This document shows, in pieces, positions 26,134 to 34,386 of a DNA stretch of 64,000 bases (the first letter of the stretch is position 1; every line of letters starts with the position of its first letter). Location of the stretch: NCBI RefSeq assembly GCF_003054705.1, contig NZ_QAYX01000023.1:310001-374000 (forward strand), given 5' to 3'. Source of the stretch: Opitutus sp. ER46 (GTDB taxonomy: Bacteria > Verrucomicrobiota > Verrucomicrobiia > Opitutales > Opitutaceae). The notes under the pieces are model-generated. The model was not told the DNA's origin. It made no database searches and saw only the letters and a program-made list of their open reading frames with translations. Both the position numbers and the translations under genes were made by a program.

Positions 26134-26286
26134 GGAAGCCAGAAGCCGGAGGACGGAGGCCAGAAGCCGGAGGCCAGAAGCCGGAGGCCGGAGGCCGGCA
26201 CCAGATGTCAGAGGTCGGATGTCAGATGTCAGAAGGCGGAGGCTGGAGGCCGGAAGCCAGATGTCAGAAGCCGGAGGCCAGAAACA
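26134..26286. repeat. Degenerate heptamer tandem array, family RGARGYC
   Basis: A 153-base block that divides without remainder into 21 units of 7 bases and one of 6. The consensus is RGA(A/G/T)G(C/T)C, with common units GGAGGCC, AGAAGCC, AGATGTC and GGAAGCC. It is purine-biased on the + strand and contains a subsection of GTC-ending units at 26203-26230. It fills about half of the 299-base divergent spacer between the hydrolase gene and the sulfatase-fold gene. It is not translated in any plausible gene. The same unit type recurs at 49216-49352. Confidence 0.9.
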
Positions 26287-26352
26287 AGTGGGCGAACGTT
26301 CGGCCGTTTTTCGGCGTGAGGCCGGGCGGGAGGGCGGCCATGGTGGCGCGCA

Positions 26353-27573
26353 ATGCCAAAGCCGCCGAACATCCTCTGGGTTGTGACCACGCAATGGCGT
26401 GCCCAGGCGTGCGGTTACGCGGGCGATCTGAATGCGCGGACGCCGACGCTCGACGCGTTGGCGCGCGCAGGGGCTGATTTTCGGCACGCGGTGACGCCGC
26501 ATCCGTTCGGGCCGTTCGCGCGCGCGGCGCTGCTGACGGGCCGACGCTCGCCGGAGAACGGCGTCGTAGATTACTACGATCCGCTGCCGGCCGGGGCGGA
26601 AACGATCGCGCATCGGCTCGCGGCGCGCGGGTACGCGACCGCCTATTTTGGCAAGTGGCACCTGGCGGAACGCGATCGTGAGGCGCCGCTGGTCGGGGAG
26701 GCGCACGCGCGGATGGTGGTGCCGTCGGAGCGGCGCGGCGGCTTTGGGTGGTGGGAAGGCTTTGAAGGCGGGTTCCTGCTGAACGACCCTTGGCTGCATG
26801 GCTCGGGGCTGCCGGAGCCGCGACGCGTGCCCGGTTACCAGAGCGACGTCGTCGGGGCGCGCGCGGCGGCGTGGATCGCCAGGGCGGACGAGGCGGCGGA
26901 GCGTCCCTGGTTTTGCGTCGTCAGCGTGGAGCCCCCGCATCCGCCGTATGGGGCGCCGGCCGGCGCGGTGGCGCCGCGCGATCCCGCGCAGATCGTGCTG
27001 GCGCCAAATGTGCCGCGCGACGGCGAGGTGGAGCGGAGGGCGCGGCGGGAACTCGCCGGCTATTACGCGCACATCGAGGCGACCGACGCGGCGATCGGCC
27101 GGTTGCTGGAGTCAGTCGACCGGCGCACGACGGTGGTGGTGGTGACCAGCGTGCATGGCGACATGCACGGGGCGCACGGGCTTTTCCGGAAAGGCTGGCC
27201 GTACGAGGAGAGCGTGCGCGTGCCGCTGCTGGTGAGCGTGCCGCCGGCGCTGGCGGGCGCAGGCTGGCGCGGCGCGAGCGACGCACTCGTTTCGCTGCTC
27301 GATCTGCCGCGGTGGGCGGAGAGCTGGGCCGACGGAGTGGTGCCGGAGAACCACGCGGCCGCGCAGGAAATCTCGATGCCGAGCATCGTCGCGTTGCCGC
27401 ACCAGTGCGACCGCGCGTGGCGGGCGGTGCGAACCGGTTCAAGGAAGCGCGTGTGGATGACGACGGCGGCGGAGGGGCAGGGAAGCGCCGGGCGGCCGTG
27501 GCTGGACTTTGACCTCGAGCGGGACCCGCTGGAGCTGCACAACCACGCTGCCGCGGCGGGCGCGAACGCCTGA
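26353..27573 (+). CDS. Sulfatase-fold protein lacking catalytic residues
   Basis: Protein of 406 residues with the alkaline-phosphatase/sulfatase fold: NILWVVTTQWR at the N-terminus, YFGKWHLAERD (KWH, 101-103), PPHPPYGAP, HGDMHGAHGLFRKGWPYEES and a short C-terminal domain. The metal and catalytic positions are changed. The formylglycine cysteine of the C-x-P-S-R signature is Gly53 in FGPFARAALLTG. The metal-binding Asp pair after the first strand is Thr12-Thr13. The Asp of the later Asp-His motif is Val267. There is no signal peptide. It may be a binding protein or regulator rather than an enzyme. It sits across a heptamer-repeat spacer from the secreted hydrolase gene. Confidence 0.85.
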   Translation: MPKPPNILWVVTTQWRAQACGYAGDLNARTPTLDALARAGADFRHAVTPHPFGPFARAALLTGRRSPENGVVDYYDPLPAGAETIAHRLAARGYATAYFGKWHLAERDREAPLVGEAHARMVVPSERRGGFGWWEGFEGGFLLNDPWLHGSGLPEPRRVPGYQSDVVGARAAAWIARADEAAERPWFCVVSVEPPHPPYGAPAGAVAPRDPAQIVLAPNVPRDGEVERRARRELAGYYAHIEATDAAIGRLLESVDRRTTVVVVTSVHGDMHGAHGLFRKGWPYEESVRVPLLVSVPPALAGAGWRGASDALVSLLDLPRWAESWADGVVPENHAAAQEISMPSIVALPHQCDRAWRAVRTGSRKRVWMTTAAEGQGSAGRPWLDFDLERDPLELHNHAAAAGANA

Positions 27574-27663
27574 CCCGGTCTTCGTCGGTGGCTCGCGGCG
27601 AGCCAAGGACGAGGAGGGAAGGAGGGCTGCAATTATAAAAGCCCTACCCGCAACGGGAAACGG

Positions 27664-27702
27664 GATAATGTCCAGATACTCCGGCGATAATGTCCGGATA
27701 GT
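27664..27702. repeat. Two 17-base direct repeats, 22-base period
   Basis: GATAATGTCCAGATACT (27664-27680) and GATAATGTCCGGATAGT (27686-27702) match in 15 of 17 positions, offset by 22 bases, about two helical turns. They may be paired protein-binding sites or part of an insertion-sequence end. Confidence 0.6.
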
Positions 27703-27751
27703 GGGCCTCACAGGCAGGAGGCGTTAGGCGTCGGAGACTCAGGGTCGGGAG

Positions 27752-27818
27752 CCGAGATAACCCGCCAGATTTGGCGTGTTATCTCGGTTAACACGCCAAA
27801 TCTGGCGGGTTATCTCGG
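27752..27818. repeat. Perfect 30-bp inverted repeat with 7-base loop
   Basis: Arms 27752-27781 and 27789-27818 are exact reverse complements, separated by TCTCGGT. Each arm also contains smaller palindromes: CGCCA/TGGCG inside the arm, and CCGAGATAA pairing with TTATCTCGG at three places. The whole can fold as one long hairpin or as two adjacent shorter ones sharing the centre. It is followed by no T-tract. It resembles a miniature palindromic element or fused insertion-sequence ends. Confidence 0.85.
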
Positions 27819-28043
27819 CCGAGGCCGATGGCCGGACGGCATCCCCGTATGGGCGGCGTCGCGGTGGGAACGGACGCCCTGCCCGCCAGCGCGGTGGGGC
27901 GAACGGTGGCGGGCGGGCCGCGATCGCGACCTGTGTTACGATGACGCAACGGGCGCGTGTTCAGCCTTTCGTTTCGGCACGGGCGCCGCCTAGGCTCGTG
28001 GCACCCGCTTCAGCCACGAACGTTCGTGCGAGACCTCCACCCC

Positions 28044-29231
28044 ATGCGCGCGCTTATCGCCCTCGACAAGTTCAAGGACGCGCTGTCGGCGCGGGAGGCG
28101 TGTGCGGTGGTGGACGAGGCGCTCGGCGCGGCGCAGCCGGGAGGCGCGCGCGACGTGTGTCCGCTGACGGACGGTGGGGAAGGCTTTGCCGAGATTCTCA
28201 CGGCGGCGGCGGGCGGGCGTTGCGAAGTGCGGGCGGTCGCGGATGCGCGGGGCCATCGCGTTGAGGCGAAACTGGGCTTCGTGGCGTGGCGGCAGGTGCC
28301 GATCGCGGCGCGGCGGTTGCTGGCGCTCGGGACGCTGCGCGAAAACGACCTGCTCGGCGTGGTGGGCATGGCGGAGGCGAGCGGGCTCGCGTTGTTGCCA
28401 GCGGGCCTGCGCGATCCGTGGCAGACGGCGTCGGTCGGCACGGGCGAACTGTTGCGCCGCGCGGCGGACGCCGGGGTGAAGGCGATCGTGCTCGGGGTGG
28501 GAGGCAGTGCGACGCACGATCTCGGGTTCGGCGCGCTGGCGGCGCTCGGGTGGCAGTTTTATCGCAACGCGGTCGACACGGTGGCGGCGCCGAGTCCGGC
28601 GACGTGGCCGCAGATCGTGGCGATCGTGCCGCCGACCGGGGGTCGGCTGCCGCCGATCCGGATCGCGTGCGACGTCCAGAACCCGCTCGTCGGCGAGCGC
28701 GGGGCGGCGCGCGTGTACGCGCCGCAGAAGGGCTGTCGCGCGGAGGACGTCGCGGCGCTCGAGGCCGGGACGCTGCGCATGGCGGAGATGCTGGCGGAGG
28801 CGGCGCAGGCGCCGACCGATCTCTGGTTGCGACCCGGCATGGGCGCAGCGGGCGGCATGGCATACGGGCTGGCTGCGGCGACCGGGGCGTTGCTGGTGCC
28901 GGGGGCGGAACTCGTTTCGGCGTGGCTGGCGCTGGACGCGCGGATCGACGCCGCGGACATCGTGCTGACGGGCGAGGGGCGCTTTGACGCGAGTTCGCTC
29001 GAGGGCAAGGGGCCGGGCGCGCTGGTGGCGCAGGCGCGGGCGCGCGGGAAGGCGGTGCATTTCTTTGCGGGGGCGGTGGCGATCGCGGCGCCCGTGGGCG
29101 TGACGCTGCACGTGATCACGCCAACGGGGCAGCGCATGCCGGAAGCGTTGGCGGCGTGCCGGGAAAACCTGGGCGCGGCGGTGCAGGCGGCGTTCGCGCC
29201 GGCGCTCGTGAGTGGCTGTGGGCGCGGGTGA
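28044..29231 (+). CDS. Glycerate kinase (type I)
   Basis: Phosphorylates D-glycerate with ATP, feeding it into glycolysis. The protein has 395 residues from ATG 28044, the usual length. Family motifs include ALDKFKDALSAREA at the N-terminus, PLTDGGEGFAEIL, VLGVGGSATHDLGFG, RPGMGAAGGMAYGLAA and TGEGRFDASSLEGKGP. The gene is not in an obvious operon; the sulfatase-fold gene lies 470 bases upstream across the repeat region. The product is cytoplasmic. Confidence 0.93.
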   Translation: MRALIALDKFKDALSAREACAVVDEALGAAQPGGARDVCPLTDGGEGFAEILTAAAGGRCEVRAVADARGHRVEAKLGFVAWRQVPIAARRLLALGTLRENDLLGVVGMAEASGLALLPAGLRDPWQTASVGTGELLRRAADAGVKAIVLGVGGSATHDLGFGALAALGWQFYRNAVDTVAAPSPATWPQIVAIVPPTGGRLPPIRIACDVQNPLVGERGAARVYAPQKGCRAEDVAALEAGTLRMAEMLAEAAQAPTDLWLRPGMGAAGGMAYGLAAATGALLVPGAELVSAWLALDARIDAADIVLTGEGRFDASSLEGKGPGALVAQARARGKAVHFFAGAVAIAAPVGVTLHVITPTGQRMPEALAACRENLGAAVQAAFAPALVSGCGRG

Positions 29232-29260
29232 CCGGCCGCTGAAGCCTCGCGCGCGGCCGG
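29232..29260 (+). terminator. GC-rich hairpin after glycerate kinase
   Basis: CCGGCCGC (29232-29239) pairs with GCGGCCGG (29253-29260) directly after the stop codon. There is no T-tract, so intrinsic termination is uncertain. Confidence 0.35.
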
Positions 29261-29419
29261 ATGACGGGTGCCGCGTGCGGCGCGGCGGCGCGGGTGACGG
29301 GGTGCGCGTGGTCGGCGCGGACGCATGCGATGCACGCTGGCTGATCCGACGCGAGCCGAGGCGGCGGCGACGAAACCGACGCCTGGCGCGAGCGGCGCCG
29401 TGCCGCGCGGGCCGGTCGC

Positions 29420-30373
29420 TCAGGAGGCAGGCGTGGGAGCCAGCAGCCCGGCAACGATCACGCGCGTGATTGCGGGGATGATCTCGGTGGCGGAGGCGTG
29501 GCCGACGGTGAAGATCACGAGGACGTACCGGTGGCCGTTGGGCAACTCGACGAGGGTGGCGTCGTGGCGCGTCTGGCTCGTCCAGCCGGCCTTCGACCAA
29601 AGCTGCGAGCCGGCGGGGAGCGCGGCGGCGCTGAAGCGCGCTTGTTCGTCCGGCGTCTTGAGGTCGCGGGCGAGGAGCTGGCGCATCTGTTCGCTGCGGG
29701 CGGGCGAGACGCACGCGCCGGTGGCGATCTCGGTGAGGAGGCGCGCGGTGGCGTCGGTCGTAAGCGCGTTGCGCTTGGGCTCGAAGAGCCGCGTGGCCTG
29801 CGTCTCGCGGCCGTAGGGTCCGTCGCCCCACGGCTTCTTGTTCACGTTGATGCCGGTGTATCCGAGGGCGGCGAAGTGGCGGTTGACGGCGTTGCGGCGG
29901 TCGAACCAGGCGCGGAGTTCGGGCTCGGGTAGTTCGGGGCCGCTGGTGGTGCCGGTGAGGAGGTCGACGATGTAGCCGGTGGCGTCGTTGGAGGAGTCTA
30001 CGATCATGTCGCGCAGGGCACGTCTCAGCTCAGGGGTGTCCTCGAGTTTGCCGTCCTCGAGCCAGCGGTGGGTGGCGGCGAGGTAGAACAACTTGACGAC
30101 GCTCGCCGGGTAGATCGGCGCGTCGCCGTGAAAGCTCCCGCGCGCCGGATGCGCCGGATTGCGCAGATCGATCAGCGTGATCGCGAGTTGGTCAGCCGTG
30201 AGCTGGATGCCCTTGAACTGTGCGAGCGCGTCCGCCGCCGCGCGATCAACCAGCGCCTGGGTGGCGGGGGCGGGGGGCGAGACTGGCGTTGGCGCCGTCC
30301 CGGCTGACGACCGAATTGCGAGCAGAACCGAGGTAATGATCACCGCCACCAGCCGAAGACGCACGTGAGTCAT
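29420..30373 (-). CDS. Class A beta-lactamase-like serine hydrolase
   Basis: Exported protein of 317 residues with a signal peptide (residues 1-24, LRLVAVIITSVLLAI core). The penicillin-binding/beta-lactamase fold is shown by S91-V-V-K94 (catalytic serine and lysine), an SSND motif at 127-130 in place of SDN, and K261-A-G in place of KTG. A long acidic-Tyr-Gly-rich segment between them carries FEPKRNALTTDATARLL, typical of class A. The relaxed KAG motif suggests a peptidoglycan hydrolase or esterase-like role rather than true antibiotic resistance. The start at 30373 gives a standard signal peptide; the longer upstream frame adds only Arg/Pro-rich residues. Confidence 0.85.
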   Translation of the reverse strand: MTHVRLRLVAVIITSVLLAIRSSAGTAPTPVSPPAPATQALVDRAAADALAQFKGIQLTADQLAITLIDLRNPAHPARGSFHGDAPIYPASVVKLFYLAATHRWLEDGKLEDTPELRRALRDMIVDSSNDATGYIVDLLTGTTSGPELPEPELRAWFDRRNAVNRHFAALGYTGINVNKKPWGDGPYGRETQATRLFEPKRNALTTDATARLLTEIATGACVSPARSEQMRQLLARDLKTPDEQARFSAAALPAGSQLWSKAGWTSQTRHDATLVELPNGHRYVLVIFTVGHASATEIIPAITRVIVAGLLAPTPAS

Positions 30374-30441
30374 GGCCGGAAGGCAAACGCGCGACCGGCC
30401 CGGCGGCAATGCTCGCGGCGGCCGCAGAGCAGACCGAGCCA

Positions 30442-30721
30442 CTAGAATGTGGTGGAGTAAATCGCTGTCAGTCCGGGGTAGCCCGCCATGGTGAACGTCC
30501 TTTGGTGTCGCATGCCGAGTGCTTCGAGGATCCTCACCGAAGCCAGGTTTGAGGGTTCGACCAGACCGTTCAGGGCTTTGATGCCGAGTTTGCCCCGTGC
30601 ATATCCGACCATTCCCTGCGCGGCCTCAAGCGCGTACCCTTGGCGTCGCGCGCTCGGCAACAGTGCGTAGCCGCTCGGACATCTGGCGGGCACGGAGCCG
30701 CTGGGTTTCGAAAAGATACAT
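30442..30721 (-). pseudogene. GNAT acetyltransferase remnant with internal deletion
   Basis: The start of a GNAT gene, MYLFETQRLRARQMSE, is read from ATG 30721, but this frame soon hits a stop. The C-terminal half is in another frame: GYALLPSARRQGYALEAAQG (acetyl-CoA-binding motif A), then GLVEPSNLASVRILEALGM. Strands between residue ~16 and motif A, about 70 codons in intact relatives, are missing. An internal deletion that also shifted the frame explains both facts. It ends 68 bases from the start of the beta-lactamase-like gene. Confidence 0.75.
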
Positions 30722-30965
30722 GGCGTGATCGTTGTGGTCTGTGCCGGCCGGCGGGCCATATTTCCATTTTTCAGACTTGATGGAAATAAGCATCCTGCTC
30801 GAAGCGCCCGCACGCCTCGTGCCGGAACCGCCCGCCACGAAGCGCCGGGCCACCCGAGACTGATGGACTCCGCGCCGCCGTCACGTCAGCAGCGCTTGGA
30901 AGAGTTGCAGGAAAAGCTCGCCGCACTCGCGGCTGAGACGGCCCAAGTATAGTGTTCGACGGAAG

Positions 30966-32084
30966 ATGATGAAGACGTCCATCCCTCGGCAGATTTCTGT
31001 TATCTGCAGCTTCGCGCTGACGATAGGCTCGCAACCGCGTCAGGCCGCATCCGATGCAAAGGGGCGGGAGGCCCGAATTGACCGATCGCCCGAAACGGTC
31101 GTGGAGGCGAAACCTTCGCGGGTATCCCTCCGGTTCACCTCCGGGATTCGCTCGATTTTTGAGGATAGCCAGGGGCGCTTCTGGTTCGGAAGCCACAATG
31201 AGGGCGTGAGTCGTTGGGATGGGCACGCGTTTGCCTACTACACGGTGGCCGACGGCTTGAGCGGAAATCAGGTTCGAACGATCCAGGAGGATGCGGCCGG
31301 AAACCTGTGGTTCGGGACCGAACACGGGATCAGCCGTTTCGATGGCAAATCGTTCACGACCCAAGTCGGACGAAATCAGGACGAGGGGAACGCCGCCCTG
31401 GGACATACCTGGCGCCAGGACGCCGGTGATCTCTGGTTTATCGGCGACAGCGGAAAACCAGCTGCCCAGTTCGATGGCCAGGGGGTGTATCGCTTTGATG
31501 GCCGGAGGCTGGAGTTTCTGCCCTTCCCAGTGTCGGCTGAGGTCGCCACCCGTGGCGACTACCGCGTCACCGCCATCAGCCGCGGGCGCAACGGGATGAT
31601 CTGGTTCGGGACGTATCCGGCGGTGTTTGGATATGACGGCCGAAACTTCACGATCCTAGACGGCCGAACCTTGGGCCTCGCGGCGGAAGAGGAGCCGTTT
31701 CACGTCCGCAGTGTTTTCGAAGACAGCCGCGGAGTGCTGTGGATCGGCAACAACGGCCTCGGCGTGCTGCGGTATGATGGTCGATCCCTGTCCAACTTCA
31801 CCCAACAGCAGGGCCTCGATCTCAAGCACAAGGGTGCGTCGGAGTCCTTGAGTCGGGTGTTCTCCATCGCCGAAGACGCGGCCGGCCACCTGTGGTTCGG
31901 CACCCGCGACAGCGGGGTGTGGCGCTACGACGGTGAGCGGCTGACTCACTTCACCCCACGCGACGGACTGACCGGCTCCATGGTGTGGACCATCTATCGC
32001 GACCGACGAGACCGGCTCTGGTTCGGCCTGGGCGACGGCAGTGTCTTCCGGTTCAACGGCACGTCCTTCGACAAGGTCTATTAA
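30966..32084 (+). CDS. Exported seven-repeat Reg_prop beta-propeller protein
   Basis: Protein of 372 residues with a likely signal peptide (residues 1-28). Seven repeats of the two-component-regulator propeller type follow, each with a core like EDxxGxLWFGT...GVxRYDG (for example NLWFGTEHGISRFDG and HLWFGTRDSGVWRYDG). This fits a complete seven-bladed propeller. In most relatives the propeller is the periplasmic sensor of a hybrid histidine kinase; here the protein ends after the last blade, with no membrane helix or kinase. It may be a stand-alone ligand-binding or signalling partner. Two adjacent ATGs (30966, 30969) are possible starts. Confidence 0.8.
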   Translation: MMKTSIPRQISVICSFALTIGSQPRQAASDAKGREARIDRSPETVVEAKPSRVSLRFTSGIRSIFEDSQGRFWFGSHNEGVSRWDGHAFAYYTVADGLSGNQVRTIQEDAAGNLWFGTEHGISRFDGKSFTTQVGRNQDEGNAALGHTWRQDAGDLWFIGDSGKPAAQFDGQGVYRFDGRRLEFLPFPVSAEVATRGDYRVTAISRGRNGMIWFGTYPAVFGYDGRNFTILDGRTLGLAAEEEPFHVRSVFEDSRGVLWIGNNGLGVLRYDGRSLSNFTQQQGLDLKHKGASESLSRVFSIAEDAAGHLWFGTRDSGVWRYDGERLTHFTPRDGLTGSMVWTIYRDRRDRLWFGLGDGSVFRFNGTSFDKVY

Positions 32085-32413
32085 TCACCCGCGGCGCGAG
32101 TATTTGGTCTTCATTCCTATTGTTTCTCGCCGGTCGAATCCTGACCAAGAAGGCCGATTCGCAGCCTCGCGGGATTGGCTGAGCGCATGAAGATGCTTCA
32201 GGTCACCTTGAATCAACGCTTCCTCTTTTGCGCGCGACCAGCGCTTCAATGAGCTTCGCGAGACCGAGCGTCAGAAAATGTCGGGTAGACATCGAGCCTC
32301 AGGAACGAAACCGGTGGATCCAAGTGCGTTGTACGACCCGCTTGGCCGGAAAGGTGATTCGCGAATCTTGGCCGCAGGCCATGAGCAAGCGGTGCCTCGC
32401 ACCGCGCGTCGAA
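32085..32413. other. 329-base region between propeller gene and tRNA-Gln
   Basis: No gene, repeat or strong hairpin was recognised here. Local base composition is less GC-rich than most of the window. It lies on the 3' side of tRNA-Gln, where integrating elements often insert, but no integrase or duplicated tRNA end was seen. Confidence 0.5.
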
Positions 32414-32487
32414 TGGCTGCCCGGCCTGGATTCGAACCAGGACTAGGCGAGTCAAAGTCGCCTGTGCTGCCATTACACCACCAGGCA
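32414..32487 (-). tRNA. tRNA-Gln (anticodon UUG)
   Basis: On the minus strand the 74 bases fold into a complete cloverleaf: acceptor stem TGCCTGG/CCGGGCA with one G-U pair, anticodon stem GGCGA/TCGCC around the loop CTTTGAC (anticodon TTG), a T-loop with GGTTCGAATCC, discriminator G, and an encoded CCA end. The TGGTGTAATGGCAGCAC D-arm region matches bacterial tRNA-Gln. Confidence 0.95.
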
Positions 32488-32725
32488 ATGAAGGTGAGGG
32501 GAGAACCCTGCGGCGCCCCACTTCCCCGTCAAGGCCGGAAACTCCCCTCGGATTCGCGGGCGGGCTGCAAGCCCACGGCGAATGGGCGGGAGTAGACGGA
32601 CAACGTACGCGGTTCCGCTAAGGGCAAAGTGACTGTTCGGTAATTATCTGCGGTGCACCGGGATTGGGCTCGACTACGCCGGCGCGGGCGGTTCGTTCGA
32701 CCGCCGACCCCAGCCCCTGAAAGTC

Positions 32726-33253
32726 GTGCCGCCCGATCACTCCGAGAACGGTCAATGGTTTGCCAGCGAGGTGCAGATCCACCACGGCGCCCTGCGCGCG
32801 TGGTTGCGGGGCCGGTTTCCCGCCGTCGTCGACGTCGAGAACATCATCCACGAGGCGTTCGCCCGCGTGTGGCGGGCCCGCAACCACGGCGAGGTCAAGT
32901 CACCCAAGGCCTTCCTCTTCGCCACGGCGCAGAATCTCGCGATCGACCAGGCCCGTCGCTACCGCGTCGCCCAGATCGACCCCGTAGCGGAAATGTCCGG
33001 CCTGAACGTCTATGAAGAGCGGCCGACGCCTGCGGAGGCAGCAGCGCGCAGCCAGGAACTCGACCTCTTGACGCAAGCCATCCAGTCCCTCCCTGACCGT
33101 TGCCGGCAGGTGCTCACGCTGCGGAAAATCTACGGCCTTTCGCAGAAGGAGATCGCGCGCGAACTCGGCATCAGCGAGCACACCGTGGAGGCTCAGGTCG
33201 CCAACGGCATGCGGCGTTGCGCCGCCTTCTTTCGCGAGCGGGGAGTCGCCTGA
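32726..33253 (+). CDS. ECF sigma factor (FecI-like)
   Basis: Alternative sigma factor of 175 residues. Region 2 is visible as NIIHEAFARVWRARN and PKAFLFATAQNLAIDQARR; region 4 as LPDRCRQVLTLRKIYGLSQ and ISEHTVEAQVANGMRRC. It is followed after three bases by a FecR gene and then a TonB-dependent receptor gene, the standard layout of cell-surface signalling. The sigma factor probably drives the receptor and glycoside hydrolase genes downstream when the receptor is occupied. The start is a GTG at 32726. Confidence 0.93.
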   Translation: MPPDHSENGQWFASEVQIHHGALRAWLRGRFPAVVDVENIIHEAFARVWRARNHGEVKSPKAFLFATAQNLAIDQARRYRVAQIDPVAEMSGLNVYEERPTPAEAAARSQELDLLTQAIQSLPDRCRQVLTLRKIYGLSQKEIARELGISEHTVEAQVANGMRRCAAFFRERGVA

Positions 33254-33256
33254 GCC

Positions 33257-34291
33257 GTGGACTTCGAGCCTGACAACGCCGATCCGATCTCGGCCGAGGC
33301 CTCGCGCTGGCTGGCCCGCCGCGATCGCGGTTTGTCCGCCGCCGAGCAGGACCGCTACCTCGAGTGGCTGCAGCGCGATCCGCGCCACCGCGAGGCGGTG
33401 GCCGAGCTTGAGAACGGCTGGACGGCGCTCGACCGGCTGAAGGAGTGGCGGCCTTCGGACAGCCACCACCCGAACCCCGACCTGCTCGCGCCTCGGCGCG
33501 CCCGGTGGCCGTATTGGCTTTCACCGCTGGCGGCGGCCGCCGCGATCCTGCTCGGCATTCATCTTTACGTCGCGGCACCGTCCACCCCCGCGTCCCCCCC
33601 GCAGCAGGCGATCCTGCATCCGGCGGCGGAGTGCCTGGTGCTCGAGGATGGGTCGACGGTGAAGCTTAACGCCGGGGCGCAGGTCAAGGTGGAGTACACG
33701 GCGACTGAGCGCCGCGTCGTGCTGGTGCGCGGCGAGGGCCTCTTCACCGTCGCCAAGAATCCCGACCGCCCCTTCATCGTCGCGGCCGATTGCGTGGCGG
33801 TGCGGGCGTTGGGCACCACGTTTGCGGTCGCGCTGAAACCGAGCGCCGTCTCCGTGCTGGTCACCGAGGGCAAGGTCCGCGTCGACGAGACGCCCGACGC
33901 CGGCGCGAGCGTGCCGGCCGGCGGCCGCGAACTGTCGCACATCGTCGCCGGCCAGCAGGCGGTGATCGCGCGGCCCGACGCGGCGGCCAGCCGCGCGGCG
34001 GAGCCCGATCTCCAGTTGCGGGACGTGACGCCGGCCGACATCGAGCGCGCGCTCGCGTGGCAGAACCTGCGCCTCGAATTTGTCGACATGCCGCTGCGCC
34101 AGGTCGTGACGGAGTTCAACCGCTACAATGTGCGGAAGCTCGCCGTGGCGGATGATGCCACCGGCGCCATTGTGATCGGTGGCAGCTTCCGCGCGGACCA
34201 GGTGGAGTCCTTCGTCCGCCTCCTGGCGACGGGCTTTGGCGTGAGCTCCAGCCCGCGCGGCGACGAGATCGTGCTGCGCAAGGAGCCGTAG
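33257..34291 (+). CDS. FecR family anti-sigma regulator
   Basis: Inner-membrane regulator of 344 residues. The cytoplasmic N-terminus has the DUF4880-type sigma-binding motif (ASRWLARRDRGLSAAEQDRY, residues 15-34, and DPRHREAVAEL). One transmembrane helix is at about 89-108 (WLSPLAAAAAILLGIHLYV). The FecR domain (LEDGSTVKLNAGAQVKV, VRGEGLFTVAKNPDRPFIV, VRALGTTFAV) is periplasmic, and the C-terminus (AWQNLRLEFVDMPLRQVV, EFNRYN) resembles the DUF4974/STN-type module that contacts the receptor. It sits between the sigma factor and TonB receptor genes. The start is GTG 33257. Confidence 0.92.
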   Translation: MDFEPDNADPISAEASRWLARRDRGLSAAEQDRYLEWLQRDPRHREAVAELENGWTALDRLKEWRPSDSHHPNPDLLAPRRARWPYWLSPLAAAAAILLGIHLYVAAPSTPASPPQQAILHPAAECLVLEDGSTVKLNAGAQVKVEYTATERRVVLVRGEGLFTVAKNPDRPFIVAADCVAVRALGTTFAVALKPSAVSVLVTEGKVRVDETPDAGASVPAGGRELSHIVAGQQAVIARPDAAASRAAEPDLQLRDVTPADIERALAWQNLRLEFVDMPLRQVVTEFNRYNVRKLAVADDATGAIVIGGSFRADQVESFVRLLATGFGVSSSPRGDEIVLRKEP

Positions 34292-34386
34292 CCGTATCGA
34301 CCGCGCCAAGACAGTAGCGCGGATTTTTTCCTCCGCCCGTAGCGGAAGTCTCCGGGCCCCCCGTCTCTCCCTTTGAGACGCCTATC

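Larger units (their letters stand above)
27574..28043. other. 470-base intergenic region with repeats
   Basis: No gene is apparent. In order it holds a purine-rich stretch around 27605-27635, two 17-base direct repeats (27664-27702), a perfect 30-bp inverted repeat (27752-27818), and about 220 bases of GC-rich sequence before the glycerate kinase start. No transposase remnant is readable in any frame. Confidence 0.7.

Noticed and set aside
26134-26286. CRISPR array
   Set aside because: Units are 7 bases with no spacers, and no cas gene is in the window.
30442-32487. Possible genomic island inserted at tRNA-Gln
   Set aside because: The region has atypical genes and lies at the tRNA 3' end, but no integrase and no repeated tRNA end was found.
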